Shown here in pieces: positions 44,154 through 53,464 of a DNA stretch of 64,000 nt (positions are counted from its first letter, which is position 1; the number at the start of each line of letters is the position of its first letter). The notes beneath the pieces were generated by a model. It had not been told where the DNA came from. It did no database searches and worked only from the letters and a program-made list of their open reading frames with translations. The translations under genes and the position numbers were made by a program. The stretch covers positions 62,001-126,000 of the forward strand of contig NZ_LNYR01000048.1 in the NCBI RefSeq assembly GCF_001467955.1. The letters are read 5' to 3'. Source of the DNA: Legionella quateirensis (GTDB lineage: Bacteria > Pseudomonadota > Gammaproteobacteria > Legionellales > Legionellaceae).

Positions 44154-45257
44154 TTAAATTACGATTAATGTAGCATTCAACGCACCTGCCTGCTGTAAGG
44201 CTTCAAGGATGGAGATTACATCCGCCGGCGTTGCTCCTACAGCATTAATTCCCCGAACGATATCCTTCAATGTGGTTCCTTTAGGAAGAACGAAAGCATG
44301 ATTACTCTTTTGCTGAACATTAACCTGAGATTGTTGTGTTGAAACAGTTCTTCCACCAGCAAATGCATTAGGTTGGCTTATTACAGGCGTCTCGGTAATA
44401 CTGACAACCAGATTTCCATGAGATACCGCCGCCGATTTAACAATTACATTACTGGAGATAACCACAGTTCCAGTTCGTGAATTAATAATAATTTTTGCAA
44501 CGGGTTCTCCCGGCCTGAACTCTATATTCTCCAGGACAGACACATAATCTACTCGTTGTGACAACTTTTTCGGAGCGGTGACTGTCACTGAGGCAGCATC
44601 CAGAGGTCTTGCGGTACCAGGTCCCATCATTTCATTAATGGCATCGCTCATCCTTTTTGCAGAAGTAAAATCAGGGATATGCAAATTGAAGGTTAGTGTT
44701 TTTGAAAAATAAAAAGGATTGGGAATATCTGCTTCAACAGTAGCACCATTAGGAATTCGACCTCCACTTGGAACGTTGACTGTGACACTGGAACCATCAG
44801 AACCCGATGCGCTGATTCCTGAAACAACAACATTTCCCTGCGACATGGCATAGACACGACCATCCGCTCCTTTTAATGGGGTTAGCAATAAGGTTCCCCC
44901 TAATAGACTTTTAGAATCCCCTATGGATGAGATATTAACATCCAGCGTTTGCCCTTTTTTCATAAACGTAGAAAGGCTGGCCGTTACCATCACAGCAGCA
45001 ATATTTTTGGAATTAAGTTTAGTGCCTGCAGGGATATTAATACCCAACTGGGTTAACATATTGGCGAAACTGTCTTCAGTATATTTGGTACCTGATTTAT
45101 CACCCGTACCATTTAAACCCACAACCAATCCATAGCCAACCAACTGGTTAGTTCGAACTCCAGCCAAAGTAGCAATGTCTTTGATCCGCTCAGCAAAAGC
45201 CTGGCTTGCCATCAAATTCATTACGATTAACCATGTAATAACCAGCACTCGCCGCAT
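44154..45257 (-). CDS. flgI: flagellar P-ring protein FlgI
   Basis: 367 residues, signal peptide (about 1-22, [10 protein letters not shown]). [31 protein letters not shown] is the family start, and [20 protein letters not shown] the end. It forms the periplasmic ring around the rod. A 150-bp non-coding gap separates it from flgH, unusual in this operon. Confidence 0.95.
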   Translation of the reverse strand: MRRVLVITWLIVMNLMASQAFAERIKDIATLAGVRTNQLVGYGLVVGLNGTGDKSGTKYTEDSFANMLTQLGINIPAGTKLNSKNIAAVMVTASLSTFMKKGQTLDVNISSIGDSKSLLGGTLLLTPLKGADGRVYAMSQGNVVVSGISASGSDGSSVTVNVPSGGRIPNGATVEADIPNPFYFSKTLTFNLHIPDFTSAKRMSDAINEMMGPGTARPLDAASVTVTAPKKLSQRVDYVSVLENIEFRPGEPVAKIIINSRTGTVVISSNVIVKSAAVSHGNLVVSITETPVISQPNAFAGGRTVSTQQSQVNVQQKSNHAFVLPKGTTLKDIVRGINAVGATPADVISILEALQQAGALNATLIVI

Positions 45258-45407
45258 TACAGTTCCTTGTCATTAAATCGTTTACCTAACCCGCACCTGT
45301 TCAAGCGTTTCAAAGGTGCACATTGACCCATGTAAACTTCGCTTCTCAAACCTTTTGTGTCATACACTAAATCAGTAGTCACAAATTAGGCAAAATGTCT
45401 CTTAAAA

Positions 45408-46100
45408 TTATGTTGGGAATAAGGGACTCCAGAGGAATCGAGCTAACCAACCTTGAGCATTCGTATTATTTATTTGCCCCGTTCCACCATAAGATATTCT
45501 GGCATTCGCAACTCGATCTGAATTAATCGAATTATCCGCTCGGATATCCTGAGGCCGAACTATACCAGAAAGTTGTACGTATTCATTACCCTGATTAATT
45601 TTAACCCATTTTTCGCCTTGAACCACCATATTTCCATTAGCCAGTACTTTTGCCACCGTAACCGAAATACTACCAGCCAATCGATTATTCTGAATAGACT
45701 TTGCATCACCAGTAAATTTCCGTTGGTTACTCAGATCAAAATCCATACTGTATCCGCTACCTAATGATATGGGCCTGCCCAGAAAGAGATTATTAGTCAC
45801 TTGTTCTTGATCATTTTTCTTTTGCGTAGTAGACGCATTTTTTTGAGCATCCGTTCGCTCGACCAGGAAAATAGTCAATATATCACCAGGATGTCTTGCT
45901 CTTGGAGTTTCAAAAAGTGGCAAAGCGGTCTCACTGCTGTAAATTGCTCCATTGGCTTTACGCAGTTCCTTAGGATCAGGAGAAGCTGGATAGGTTGGCG
46001 CATAATCTGGATTAGTACCTGGAGCAGGTGGGTTAATTGCTTCACAGCCGCTCAAAAGTAGTACCGACACACAAGTCGCTGCTAAAGTTATAGTTTTCAT
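45408..46100 (-). CDS. flgH: flagellar L-ring lipoprotein FlgH
   Basis: 230 residues. Lipobox LLLSGC with Cys19. The body matches FlgH: ARHPGDILTIFLVERTDAQKNAST, SGSISVTVAKVL-type strands (AGSISVTVAKVLANGNMVVQGEKWV) and VRPQDIRADNSINSDRVANARISYGGTG. Forms the outer-membrane ring. Confidence 0.95.
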   Translation of the reverse strand: MKTITLAATCVSVLLLSGCEAINPPAPGTNPDYAPTYPASPDPKELRKANGAIYSSETALPLFETPRARHPGDILTIFLVERTDAQKNASTTQKKNDQEQVTNNLFLGRPISLGSGYSMDFDLSNQRKFTGDAKSIQNNRLAGSISVTVAKVLANGNMVVQGEKWVKINQGNEYVQLSGIVRPQDIRADNSINSDRVANARISYGGTGQINNTNAQGWLARFLWSPLFPT

Positions 46101-46113
46101 GACACTAATCCGC

Positions 46114-46899
46114 TTAAAGAGTTTGCGTTAAATACTGCAACATACTGTCAACAGTCTGAATACTCTTTGCGGTAATTTCATAACTTCGTTGTGCCTGAAT
46201 CATATTAACCAACTCTTCAACCACATTGACGTTTGATGCCTCAAGAGAACCTTGCAGTAAGGTTCCTAATCCAGAATTACCCGGATTATCAGTTTGTGGC
46301 GTACCACTGGCAGCTGTTTCAGTATATAAATTCTGTCCTATTGGCTGAAGACCTGCATTATTAATAAAATTGGTTAACTGGATGGTTCCAATCACTGATG
46401 GTGTATTATTTCCAGCAACAGTTGCACTTACTGTTCCATCTGTCCCTATTGTTATGCCTGTTGTTTGAGCGGGAATAGTAATCGCAGGTTGAATGGGATA
46501 TCCATTACTATTAACAATCTGTCCCGTATTATCGGTTTTAAGACTTCCATCTCGTGTATAAGCTTGAGTACCATCAGGCATCAAAACCGTTAAAAATCCT
46601 TGGCCTTCAATCGCAACGTCCAGAGGATTTTGGGTATTTTGCAAACCACCCTGAGCAAACATTTTTTCCGTAGCTACTAAATGAACTCCTGTTCCCATAT
46701 TGATTCCGGTTGGGATTTGAGAGTTTTGAGAAGATTGTGCGCCGGCCTGACGCAAGTTTTGGTATATTAAATCTTCGAATAATGCCCTACCCTTTTTAAA
46801 ACCGGTTGTATTAACGTTTGCAAGATTATTCGCAATGGTAGCAATATTCTTATCCTGGGCTTCCAGGCCTGATTTACTGACCCATAGTGCTGGTTCCAT
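46114..46899 (-). CDS. flgG: distal rod protein FlgG
   Basis: 261 residues from the ATG at 46899 (GGGAG 6 nt upstream; the frame is open five codons further). MEPALWVSKSGLEAQDKNIATIANNLANVNTTGFKKGRALFEDLIYQ and the C-terminus LEASNVNVVEELVNMIQAQRSYEITAKSIQTVDSMLQ are diagnostic. 13 bp before flgH. Confidence 0.95.
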   Translation of the reverse strand: MEPALWVSKSGLEAQDKNIATIANNLANVNTTGFKKGRALFEDLIYQNLRQAGAQSSQNSQIPTGINMGTGVHLVATEKMFAQGGLQNTQNPLDVAIEGQGFLTVLMPDGTQAYTRDGSLKTDNTGQIVNSNGYPIQPAITIPAQTTGITIGTDGTVSATVAGNNTPSVIGTIQLTNFINNAGLQPIGQNLYTETAASGTPQTDNPGNSGLGTLLQGSLEASNVNVVEELVNMIQAQRSYEITAKSIQTVDSMLQYLTQTL

Positions 46900-46935
46900 G
46901 AAAGTCTCCCGCAATTATTCTTATTATTATAAAGA

Positions 46936-47685
46936 CTAGTCCTGCAATAGTTGTGCCAGTTTCTGTCCATTATCATCAACAGTTGATAAAATTTTCATTT
47001 GAGCATCAAATTCGCGACCGGCACTAATCATTCCAACCATCTGATCAATTGCCTTAACATTGGACCCTTCAATCGCGCCATTAATCAATTTTACAGTCGC
47101 ATCTGCCTTGGCAACACCACCTTGCTTAAGCTGCAATAATCCCTCGTCATTTTTAACGATATTGGTTTTATCCAGTGTCACCAGCTTAATTCTATCCAGT
47201 ATTGCCAGACTTTTGATATCTCCATCCAAAGGAATAATAGTTATCGTGCCGTCATTACCAATTTCTATAGATTTTGCAGGTGGAATGGAAATAGGTCCGC
47301 CATCCCCTAGAACCACCTTACCTGAGGCAGTAATTAATTGCCTGTTAACATCCAGGCGCAGACTCCCTCCACGCGTATAAGCCTCTCTTCCCTGACTGTC
47401 TTTTACTGCCATCCATCCTTCACCATCTATGGCTATATCCAGATCACGGCCAGTGGGTATAATTTCTCCTGGAGATAAATCAATGCCATTAGGCCCTTGA
47501 ACGATAAACGATTGTCCGTTTTTATCATTGATTCCATTTTCATTGTTCATATACATGGTTTGCGCCTGATATAAATCAGCTTTAAAACCTGGGGTGTTAA
47601 TATTCGCCAAATTATTGGCGATTAATTCCTGTCGTTTAAAATCAGAACGACCCCCACTTATTGCATTATACAGGATAGGCTCCAT
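46936..47685 (-). CDS. flgF: proximal rod protein FlgF
   Basis: 249 residues. MEPILYNAISGGRSDFKRQELIANNLANINTPGFKADLYQ at the start and EGSNVKAIDQMVGMISAGREFDAQMKILSTVDDNGQKLAQLL at the end fit FlgF. Shares the rod fold with FlgG and lies between flgE and flgG. Confidence 0.95.
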   Translation of the reverse strand: MEPILYNAISGGRSDFKRQELIANNLANINTPGFKADLYQAQTMYMNNENGINDKNGQSFIVQGPNGIDLSPGEIIPTGRDLDIAIDGEGWMAVKDSQGREAYTRGGSLRLDVNRQLITASGKVVLGDGGPISIPPAKSIEIGNDGTITIIPLDGDIKSLAILDRIKLVTLDKTNIVKNDEGLLQLKQGGVAKADATVKLINGAIEGSNVKAIDQMVGMISAGREFDAQMKILSTVDDNGQKLAQLLQD

Positions 47686-47695
47686 GGCTTATCTC

Positions 47696-49009
47696 CTACC
47701 GAATATTAATGATGGTTTGAGTAATGGCATCCCCTGTTCGGATGGTTTGTGCATTTGCCTGAAAGTTACGCTGGGCACCGATTAATTTAACCAGTTCGCT
47801 GGTTAAATCCACATTAGACTCTTCCAGTCTGCCGGAGTTAATCAATCCCAAACCACCGGTTCCTGCACCACTCACCAAAGGCTGACCTGAAGAGAAGGTC
47901 TCTGCCCAACTCGTATTACCTAAATTTTGCAGGCTTTCAGGATCAGCAAAGTTTGCCAACTGAATTTGCCCCATAGTCAGTGTACGTCCATTCGTATAAC
48001 GTCCCAAAATGATTCCTGAATCATCAATATCCAAACCAGCAAGACTGCCTGTTGTATACCCGTCATTTTGAGTAGACTGAACAGCAAATGGACTACCAAA
48101 TTGTGTACTGTCGGATAAGTCAATATTCAAACTTAAAGGATTAGACCCATTATTTAAATTAAGAGATAATGGAATTAAATTATTGGGCAATGCCGCATTG
48201 GCTGTATTGGTTACCCCAGCAAAAGTTCCATCGGTATTAAAGTTTGCCCTGAACAAATTATCCGTATTATGTGGCCCGACGTTGGCAGGTACGTTTTGAT
48301 TATCAATTTGAAAAGCAACATACCATTGATTTTCAGTACCTGCTGGCGACGCAGCATTGGGATCCCCTGCTGCAGCTGTTGAATCTGCCTTGACAAAATA
48401 CATGCTCAATACATGAGAATTACCCAAACTGTCATAAATAGTTGATGAACTGACATTGTTATAAGTATCCGTAGAAGGTGTAGCGCCACCAGCCCAATCA
48501 ACCGCAGGTGCTTTACTCTGTGAATATAAATTGACGCCAGCAGTTACTAAAGTACTCGCTCTGGGGCTAATATTGGCAGTATTGATTTGCAAATCTCCTG
48601 AAGCTCCCGTAATGGCACCACTTTTATCAGCAAGCAAACCGGTTAATCGCTGGTTATTTGCATTCACTATATGATTTTCATTATCCAGTTTAAACTGACC
48701 AGCCCTGGTATAAACCTTGGCGCCCTGATCACTTAGAATAAAAAATCCGGAGCCATTAACGGCAAGGTCCAGAGTATTATTCGTTGGGCTTAAAGTTCCC
48801 GTTGCAAAAGATTGATGGACTCGAGATAATTTGACACCACTACCAACTGAAGAACTGCCAGTGCCATAAGCACTATAAGTATAAATATCGGCAAATTCCG
48901 CACGCGCTCCTTTAAATCCTACTGTTGCAGAGTTAGCAATGTTATTTCCAATTACATCCAGGTCTTTGGTTGACGCCTGAATTCCACTTAATGCCGTATT
49001 AAAAACCAT
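47696..49009 (-). CDS. flgE: flagellar hook protein FlgE
   Basis: 437 residues from the ATG at 49009, supported by AGGAGG 6 nt upstream; the frame extends 11 codons further without SD. MVFNTALSGIQASTKDLDVIGNNIANSATVGFKGARAEFADIY is the hook start and LEESNVDLTSELVKLIGAQRNFQANAQTIRTGDAITQTIINIR the end. Polymerises into the hook. Confidence 0.95.
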   Translation of the reverse strand: MVFNTALSGIQASTKDLDVIGNNIANSATVGFKGARAEFADIYTYSAYGTGSSSVGSGVKLSRVHQSFATGTLSPTNNTLDLAVNGSGFFILSDQGAKVYTRAGQFKLDNENHIVNANNQRLTGLLADKSGAITGASGDLQINTANISPRASTLVTAGVNLYSQSKAPAVDWAGGATPSTDTYNNVSSSTIYDSLGNSHVLSMYFVKADSTAAAGDPNAASPAGTENQWYVAFQIDNQNVPANVGPHNTDNLFRANFNTDGTFAGVTNTANAALPNNLIPLSLNLNNGSNPLSLNIDLSDSTQFGSPFAVQSTQNDGYTTGSLAGLDIDDSGIILGRYTNGRTLTMGQIQLANFADPESLQNLGNTSWAETFSSGQPLVSGAGTGGLGLINSGRLEESNVDLTSELVKLIGAQRNFQANAQTIRTGDAITQTIINIR

Positions 49010-49070
49010 AATAGCCTCCTGCTTATAATTTTTAGCACTCACCCTGATACATGCAGAGATTGCGGATAGT

Positions 49071-49745
49071 TTATACTGTTATTTGCCTTACCTGATCCAA
49101 AGAAATTGAACCTACTCCGGCTACATTTAATTTTAAACCTTCTCCATTTTGTCCCAGGCTTACACTGTCTACATTTGCTGAAGTCATGGTTTTTAAGGCA
49201 ACTTCCTGTCCACCATAAGTTCCGTTGACTTTGATTTTATAATTACCCGCAGCTACGCGTTGATTATTTTGATCGGTTCCATCCCAACTAATTTGAAAGA
49301 ATCCCGGTACAGGTTGCCCTAAAGAAATCGTTTTAAGCAGCTCACCTGACTCTGAGTAAATAGACGCTGTTGGATTAGCAAGTCCTGCTGGCATGTCAAT
49401 AGCCGCCTTTGCTTCACCATCTGCACCCAAACTCATGCTGTCGCTGTGAACCAGAACTTTACGACCCACCAGTGCCGAAGCTTGAAGAGCCTGGTTTGAT
49501 TGTAAGGAGGTGGCCATTTGCTGTAACGAATCCTGCATACGGGTAATACCGTCATTTGTACTAAATTGCGCCAGTTGCGATAAGAACTCACCATTGGGTT
49601 GAGGTTGCATGGGATCCTGATTTTGTACTTGAGCGACCATGAGTCTTAAAAAATCCTGCTGACCTAAACTTTTTCTGGCAGACTGATCTACCTGATTCAG
49701 GCCTAAATTAGTTGCTGAATTAGATCCATTTACTGAATTTGTCAT
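49071..49745 (-). CDS. flgD: hook-capping protein FlgD
   Basis: 224 residues from the ATG at 49745 (GGGG 6 nt upstream); an in-frame GTG at 49772 would overlap flgC. GQQDFLRLMVAQVQNQDPMQPQPNGEFLSQLAQFS is the family core, followed by FlgD Ig-like strands (WDGTDQNNQRVAAGNYKIKVN). It scaffolds hook assembly and leaves when the hook is complete. Confidence 0.94.
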   Translation of the reverse strand: MTNSVNGSNSATNLGLNQVDQSARKSLGQQDFLRLMVAQVQNQDPMQPQPNGEFLSQLAQFSTNDGITRMQDSLQQMATSLQSNQALQASALVGRKVLVHSDSMSLGADGEAKAAIDMPAGLANPTASIYSESGELLKTISLGQPVPGFFQISWDGTDQNNQRVAAGNYKIKVNGTYGGQEVALKTMTSANVDSVSLGQNGEGLKLNVAGVGSISLDQVRQITV

Positions 49746-49764
49746 CCTTTTCCCCTTATTCATC

Positions 49765-50187
49765 TTATTCACCCAATTGCAGTGTTCGCTGCATTAATTG
49801 CTTGGTTGTATTCAGTAATTCTATGTTCATTTGATACGATCTGGACGCAGAAATCACATTAGCCATTTCTTCTACATAATTAATGTTGGAGGTATAAACA
49901 AAACCGTTCGAATCCGCCAAGGGACTATTAGGATCATATCGCTTTGAAGGTTCTGCATTACTTTCATAAATTCCTTTCAGTTGCACACCCGCCTTAATGT
50001 TCTCTCCCATCCATTGCTGTGCTTTTTCCTGAACTGCTTGAAAGATAGGATATTTTGCTTGATATACTTCTTCAGGACTGCTCGCTTCAACGTTCGCATT
50101 ACTCAGATTTCCAGCACTGGTTGTTAATCGAGCAGTTTCTGCCGTCATAGCCGATCCGGCAATGTCAAAAATAGCATTTAATGACAT
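49765..50187 (-). CDS. flgC: proximal rod protein FlgC
   Basis: 140 residues. MSLNAIFDIAGSAMTAETARLTTSAGNLSNANVEASSPEEVYQAKYPIFQ and the end YVEEMANVISASRSYQMNIELLNTTKQLMQRTLQLGE fit FlgC. It is 2 bp after flgB. Confidence 0.95.
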   Translation of the reverse strand: MSLNAIFDIAGSAMTAETARLTTSAGNLSNANVEASSPEEVYQAKYPIFQAVQEKAQQWMGENIKAGVQLKGIYESNAEPSKRYDPNSPLADSNGFVYTSNINYVEEMANVISASRSYQMNIELLNTTKQLMQRTLQLGE

Positions 50188-50189
50188 GA

Positions 50190-50588
50190 TTATTCCCCTT
50201 TTAACGCTACAATCATGGATTTGATTTTACTGTCAAGAAAACTCAGACTTGCTTGATAATTCAGCGCGTTCTTCGCAAATTCTGCAGTTTCAATATCTTT
50301 ATCCACCGTGTTACCGTCCATGGATTTATGATTCGATACTCGGTATTTCATTTGAGTAGATAAATCAGCATTGGTATTAATATGGTTAGGAGAAGTCACC
50401 TGCATCTGCTGAGAGTTTCCTGCCATAGAAGCAGCCAGTACTTCATTAAAATCCATATCCATGGCTTTATAATTTGGAGTATTGACGTTTGCCAAATTGT
50501 TCGCTAATTGTGATGCACGGTGATCTCGAGCAATAAGCGCTTTGGCATGAATCCCAAAGTAAGAATCAAGATTAAGAGGCATATTCAC
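50190..50588 (-). CDS. flgB: proximal rod protein FlgB
   Basis: 132 residues. HAKALIARDHRASQLANNLANVNTPNYKAMDMDFNEVL is diagnostic. First gene of flgBCDEFGHIJKL. A perfect sigma-54 promoter lies 26 bp upstream, consistent with the RpoN/FleQ tier of Legionella flagellar control. Confidence 0.95.
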   Translation of the reverse strand: MNMPLNLDSYFGIHAKALIARDHRASQLANNLANVNTPNYKAMDMDFNEVLAASMAGNSQQMQVTSPNHINTNADLSTQMKYRVSNHKSMDGNTVDKDIETAEFAKNALNYQASLSFLDSKIKSMIVALKGE

Positions 50589-50613
50589 TCCTTTTTATTA
50601 TTAATCATAGTAA

Positions 50614-50630
50614 AGCAAACATTGTGCCAA
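50614..50630 (-). promoter_or_regulatory. sigma-54 promoter of the flg operon
   Basis: Minus strand TGGCACAATGTTTGCT: exact fit to TGGCAC-N5-TTGCW, with the GG and GC doublets at the required distance, 26 bp before the flgB start. No other sigma-54 site of this quality was noticed in the window. Confidence 0.9.
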
Positions 50631-50682
50631 TACAGAAAGAATGAGAAAATATGGCAATTTAACCCGTCTGGAGTACTCTATT

Positions 50683-51621
50683 ATGTCAGTCCTTACGTCA
50701 ATTCCTCCAAACGCCATCCAACAAATTAAATCTTATCTGCTCCATCTGCAAAATACAATTTGCTCTTCAATTGAAAAGCTAGATGGCCAAGCACAATTTA
50801 GAGAGGAATCCTGGGAGCGTTCAGGTGGTGGAGGCGGGATCACGCGAGTGCTATCCAACGGTCGAGTATTTGCCAAGGCAGGTGTCAATTTTTCCCATGT
50901 TTCAGGAGAACAACTACCTGTTTCTGCCACTGCGCACAGACCAGAACTGGCCGGTAGAAATTTTAGTGCTTTGGGCGTTTCGCTGGTGATTCACCCCGAA
51001 AACCCCTATGTCCCCACGTCTCATGCAAATGTACGATTTTTTATCGCTGAAAAAGAAGGAGCAGATCCCGTATGGTGGTTTGGTGGCGGATTTGATTTGA
51101 CTCCATATTACGGTTTTGTCGAAGATTGTAAACACTGGCATCAAACGGCATATGAAGCCTGCCAACCTTTTGGCTCGTCAATCTATCCTGAATTTAAAAA
51201 ATGGTGTGATGATTATTTCTTTATCAAACACCGAAATGAAGCACGTGGGATTGGGGGTTTATTTTTTGACGATTATAATAAAATCAGTTTTGAACACAGT
51301 TTTGCTTTGATGCAAAGTATAGGAAATCATTTTATTCCGGCCTACGCACCAATAGTTTCACGTCGAATGGAACATCCTTATGGACCTGCAGAAAAAGCAT
51401 TTCAAAATTACAGGCGCGGTCGTTATGTCGAGTTTAATTTAATCTATGATCGAGGTACTTTATTTGGCTTACAATCGGGAGGCAGAACGGAATCCATATT
51501 AGTGTCTCTCCCACCCGAAGTACATTGGAACTATAATTGGCATCCCGAAGAAGGCAGTATGGAAATGAAATTATATACCGATTTCCTTCCTGCAAAGGAT
51601 TGGATTAATGCTGTTAATTAG
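50683..51621 (+). CDS. hemF: oxygen-dependent coproporphyrinogen III oxidase
   Basis: 312 residues from the ATG at 50683 (GGAG 9 nt upstream); the frame is open 14 codons earlier, into the flg promoter. Converts coproporphyrinogen III to protoporphyrinogen IX in haem synthesis. Motifs: [67 protein letters not shown] [28 protein letters not shown]. Divergent from flgB. Confidence 0.95.
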   Translation: MSVLTSIPPNAIQQIKSYLLHLQNTICSSIEKLDGQAQFREESWERSGGGGGITRVLSNGRVFAKAGVNFSHVSGEQLPVSATAHRPELAGRNFSALGVSLVIHPENPYVPTSHANVRFFIAEKEGADPVWWFGGGFDLTPYYGFVEDCKHWHQTAYEACQPFGSSIYPEFKKWCDDYFFIKHRNEARGIGGLFFDDYNKISFEHSFALMQSIGNHFIPAYAPIVSRRMEHPYGPAEKAFQNYRRGRYVEFNLIYDRGTLFGLQSGGRTESILVSLPPEVHWNYNWHPEEGSMEMKLYTDFLPAKDWINAVN

Positions 51622-51721
51622 AGATCCAGAATTCAATGGGCTATATAATTTATAATGTGAATTATGGCCTGTTGCCATCTCATCACATCAGTACTATCAA
51701 ATCGCTACATAACGCATGATT

Positions 51722-53035
51722 TCAATCCAACCCAACATCACTTTTTTTCTGGTTCCTCAAACAGAACCATAATCCCAACGCAGCTACACTATTCATGAGA
51801 CTAAGCAATAGAAACACTTGAGGAATAGCCACTTTAAAATGCAATAAGACCATAACCAAAAAGGTTCCAAACACCATAAACAAAGCATTATAAATATTAT
51901 TTGCTGCAATAGTTCGTGCCCGTGCGTCAGGATGACTGGCTACCTGTAAATAGGTATATAAAGGTACCACAAATAACCCGGCACTAAATGCCAGCATAAA
52001 TAGATCAAAAGCAATTCGCCAATGATTAAAATGAGTAAAAAAGACGAGCAAGGTCGTCAGATGATCCGATACCTGAATCTCTGTCGGGGATGCCCAATAC
52101 AGATCAAAAGTAAAGCAGGTTAATGCCAACATAGCTACAGGGACTACAGTAAGAGAAACACTTCCTCGTAGAAACAGATTAATCATTAAAGATCCTGAAG
52201 CGATACCAATAGAAAATAATGCTAAAAATACTGCGAAAACATTGGTATTAGCCCCCAAAACATAATGGGAGTAATCTGGTAGTTTGGTAAGTAATACGGC
52301 ACCAATTAACCAGAACCATGAGATAGTCAAAGTAGATAAGAACACTCCTTTTTCCTTTTTAGCCTGTTTTAGCATGGCTACTGTCGAACGCCAGATATGT
52401 AAATCCAACACTAGAGCAGGAAGTGATGATGGCGCGCTTGGAATAAACATACTGGATGTTAACCCTGTAAAGGCCGCACACAAGGTCATAACGATAGCTA
52501 CATAAGGGGCTCCATGCTCCGAGCCTATCGCTAAAGTCCCCAATGTGGTACCTAATAGAATGGCCATAAATGTACTGGCCTCAATTAAACCTGTAGCGCA
52601 CATTAAATCCTGTTTCGGCAGGTGATCAGGCAAAATAGCATATTTTATCGGCCCGAAAAATGAAGAGTGAATTCCCAGTCCTAAAAGAGTAAACATCATA
52701 AAAAAAATACTCTGTCGGTACAAAGCAAAACCGCCCAATATCATCAGGATGACTTCAAATACCTTTACTAATCGCGTTAAAATTGCTTTATCTAACTTAT
52801 CAGCTAACTGACCAGAGGTTGCAGAAAAAATAAAAAAGGGAGTGATATATAATGTACCCGCCAATGCCTGATAATATTCGGACTGGGACTGGTTACGGCT
52901 TATATGATAGCTAATCATGGTTAACATTGCCAATTTATAAGCATTATCATTAAAAGCACCGAAAAACTGAGTAAGAAAAAGCGGTAAAAATTTTCTCTGC
53001 TTTAAAAGATAAATATACCCTGCTCCCACGATCAC
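51722..53035 (-). CDS. lplT: lysophospholipid transporter LplT-like MFS protein
   Basis: 437 residues, about 12 membrane helices. FLPLFLTQFFGAFNDNAYKLAML near the N-terminus is the LplT signature; FGPIKYAILPDHLPKQDLMCATGLIEASTF is also family-typical. LplT flips lysophospholipids across the inner membrane for re-acylation by Aas; the aas partner is not adjacent. The start is a GTG with only a weak SD, so the exact N-terminus is uncertain. Confidence 0.88.
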   Translation of the reverse strand: MIVGAGYIYLLKQRKFLPLFLTQFFGAFNDNAYKLAMLTMISYHISRNQSQSEYYQALAGTLYITPFFIFSATSGQLADKLDKAILTRLVKVFEVILMILGGFALYRQSIFFMMFTLLGLGIHSSFFGPIKYAILPDHLPKQDLMCATGLIEASTFMAILLGTTLGTLAIGSEHGAPYVAIVMTLCAAFTGLTSSMFIPSAPSSLPALVLDLHIWRSTVAMLKQAKKEKGVFLSTLTISWFWLIGAVLLTKLPDYSHYVLGANTNVFAVFLALFSIGIASGSLMINLFLRGSVSLTVVPVAMLALTCFTFDLYWASPTEIQVSDHLTTLLVFFTHFNHWRIAFDLFMLAFSAGLFVVPLYTYLQVASHPDARARTIAANNIYNALFMVFGTFLVMVLLHFKVAIPQVFLLLSLMNSVAALGLWFCLRNQKKSDVGLD

Positions 53036-53464
53036 CCCATCACTGCTATTTTAAATAGAATATCAGCAAGGATATTGGTGTCCCGATAGAAAGTAAATGA
53101 AAAAACTCAATTACCTGATTAAATAGGGTTTGTTGGCAAAATGCTAAATGTTTCATTTCAAACGTTATCCAGATCTCCCTGTAAAGGCCTTCTCCCTCAG
53201 CCCTGAGGGAGAAGGACGTTCCAGGGAGATCTCGATAACACTTGAAGTGAAACATTTAGCATCTTTTCAACAATAAATTAAGGCTAGTTGGAAGAGCGGG
53301 ATAACGTATAAATAATGAGGGGATTTAAATAGTCGATATAATTGAATAAACAGACCTCTGTTACGAAAAGATCCTGCGTCGCTCCTAAGCCCTGATCCAT
53401 TCAAAATAGTGCACTCAATCCGCTAAACGTCCTTGTTTTCTGCGTATGAAATACAACCGAGGAT
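53036..53464. other. intergenic region with a large inverted repeat
   Basis: 429 bp between lplT and a leftward orphan gene. The left half holds a ~144-bp palindromic element (53130-53273, separate entry). The right half has no recognisable feature. A frame at 53046-53255 is inside the palindrome and not credible. Confidence 0.6.
53130..53273. repeat. 144-bp imperfect palindromic element
   Basis: Outer arms TTGTTG...AACAA, then ATGCTAAATGTTTCA / TGAAACATTTAGCAT, CAGATCTCCCTG / CAGGGAGATCTC and CTTCTCCCTC / GAGGGAGAAG nested inward around the loop AGCCCT. It could fold almost end to end. Looks like a MITE-like non-coding mobile repeat. Confidence 0.75.

Noticed and set aside
53046-53255. Open reading frame on the minus strand next to lplT
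   Set aside because: It lies within the 144-bp palindrome; coding is not plausible.
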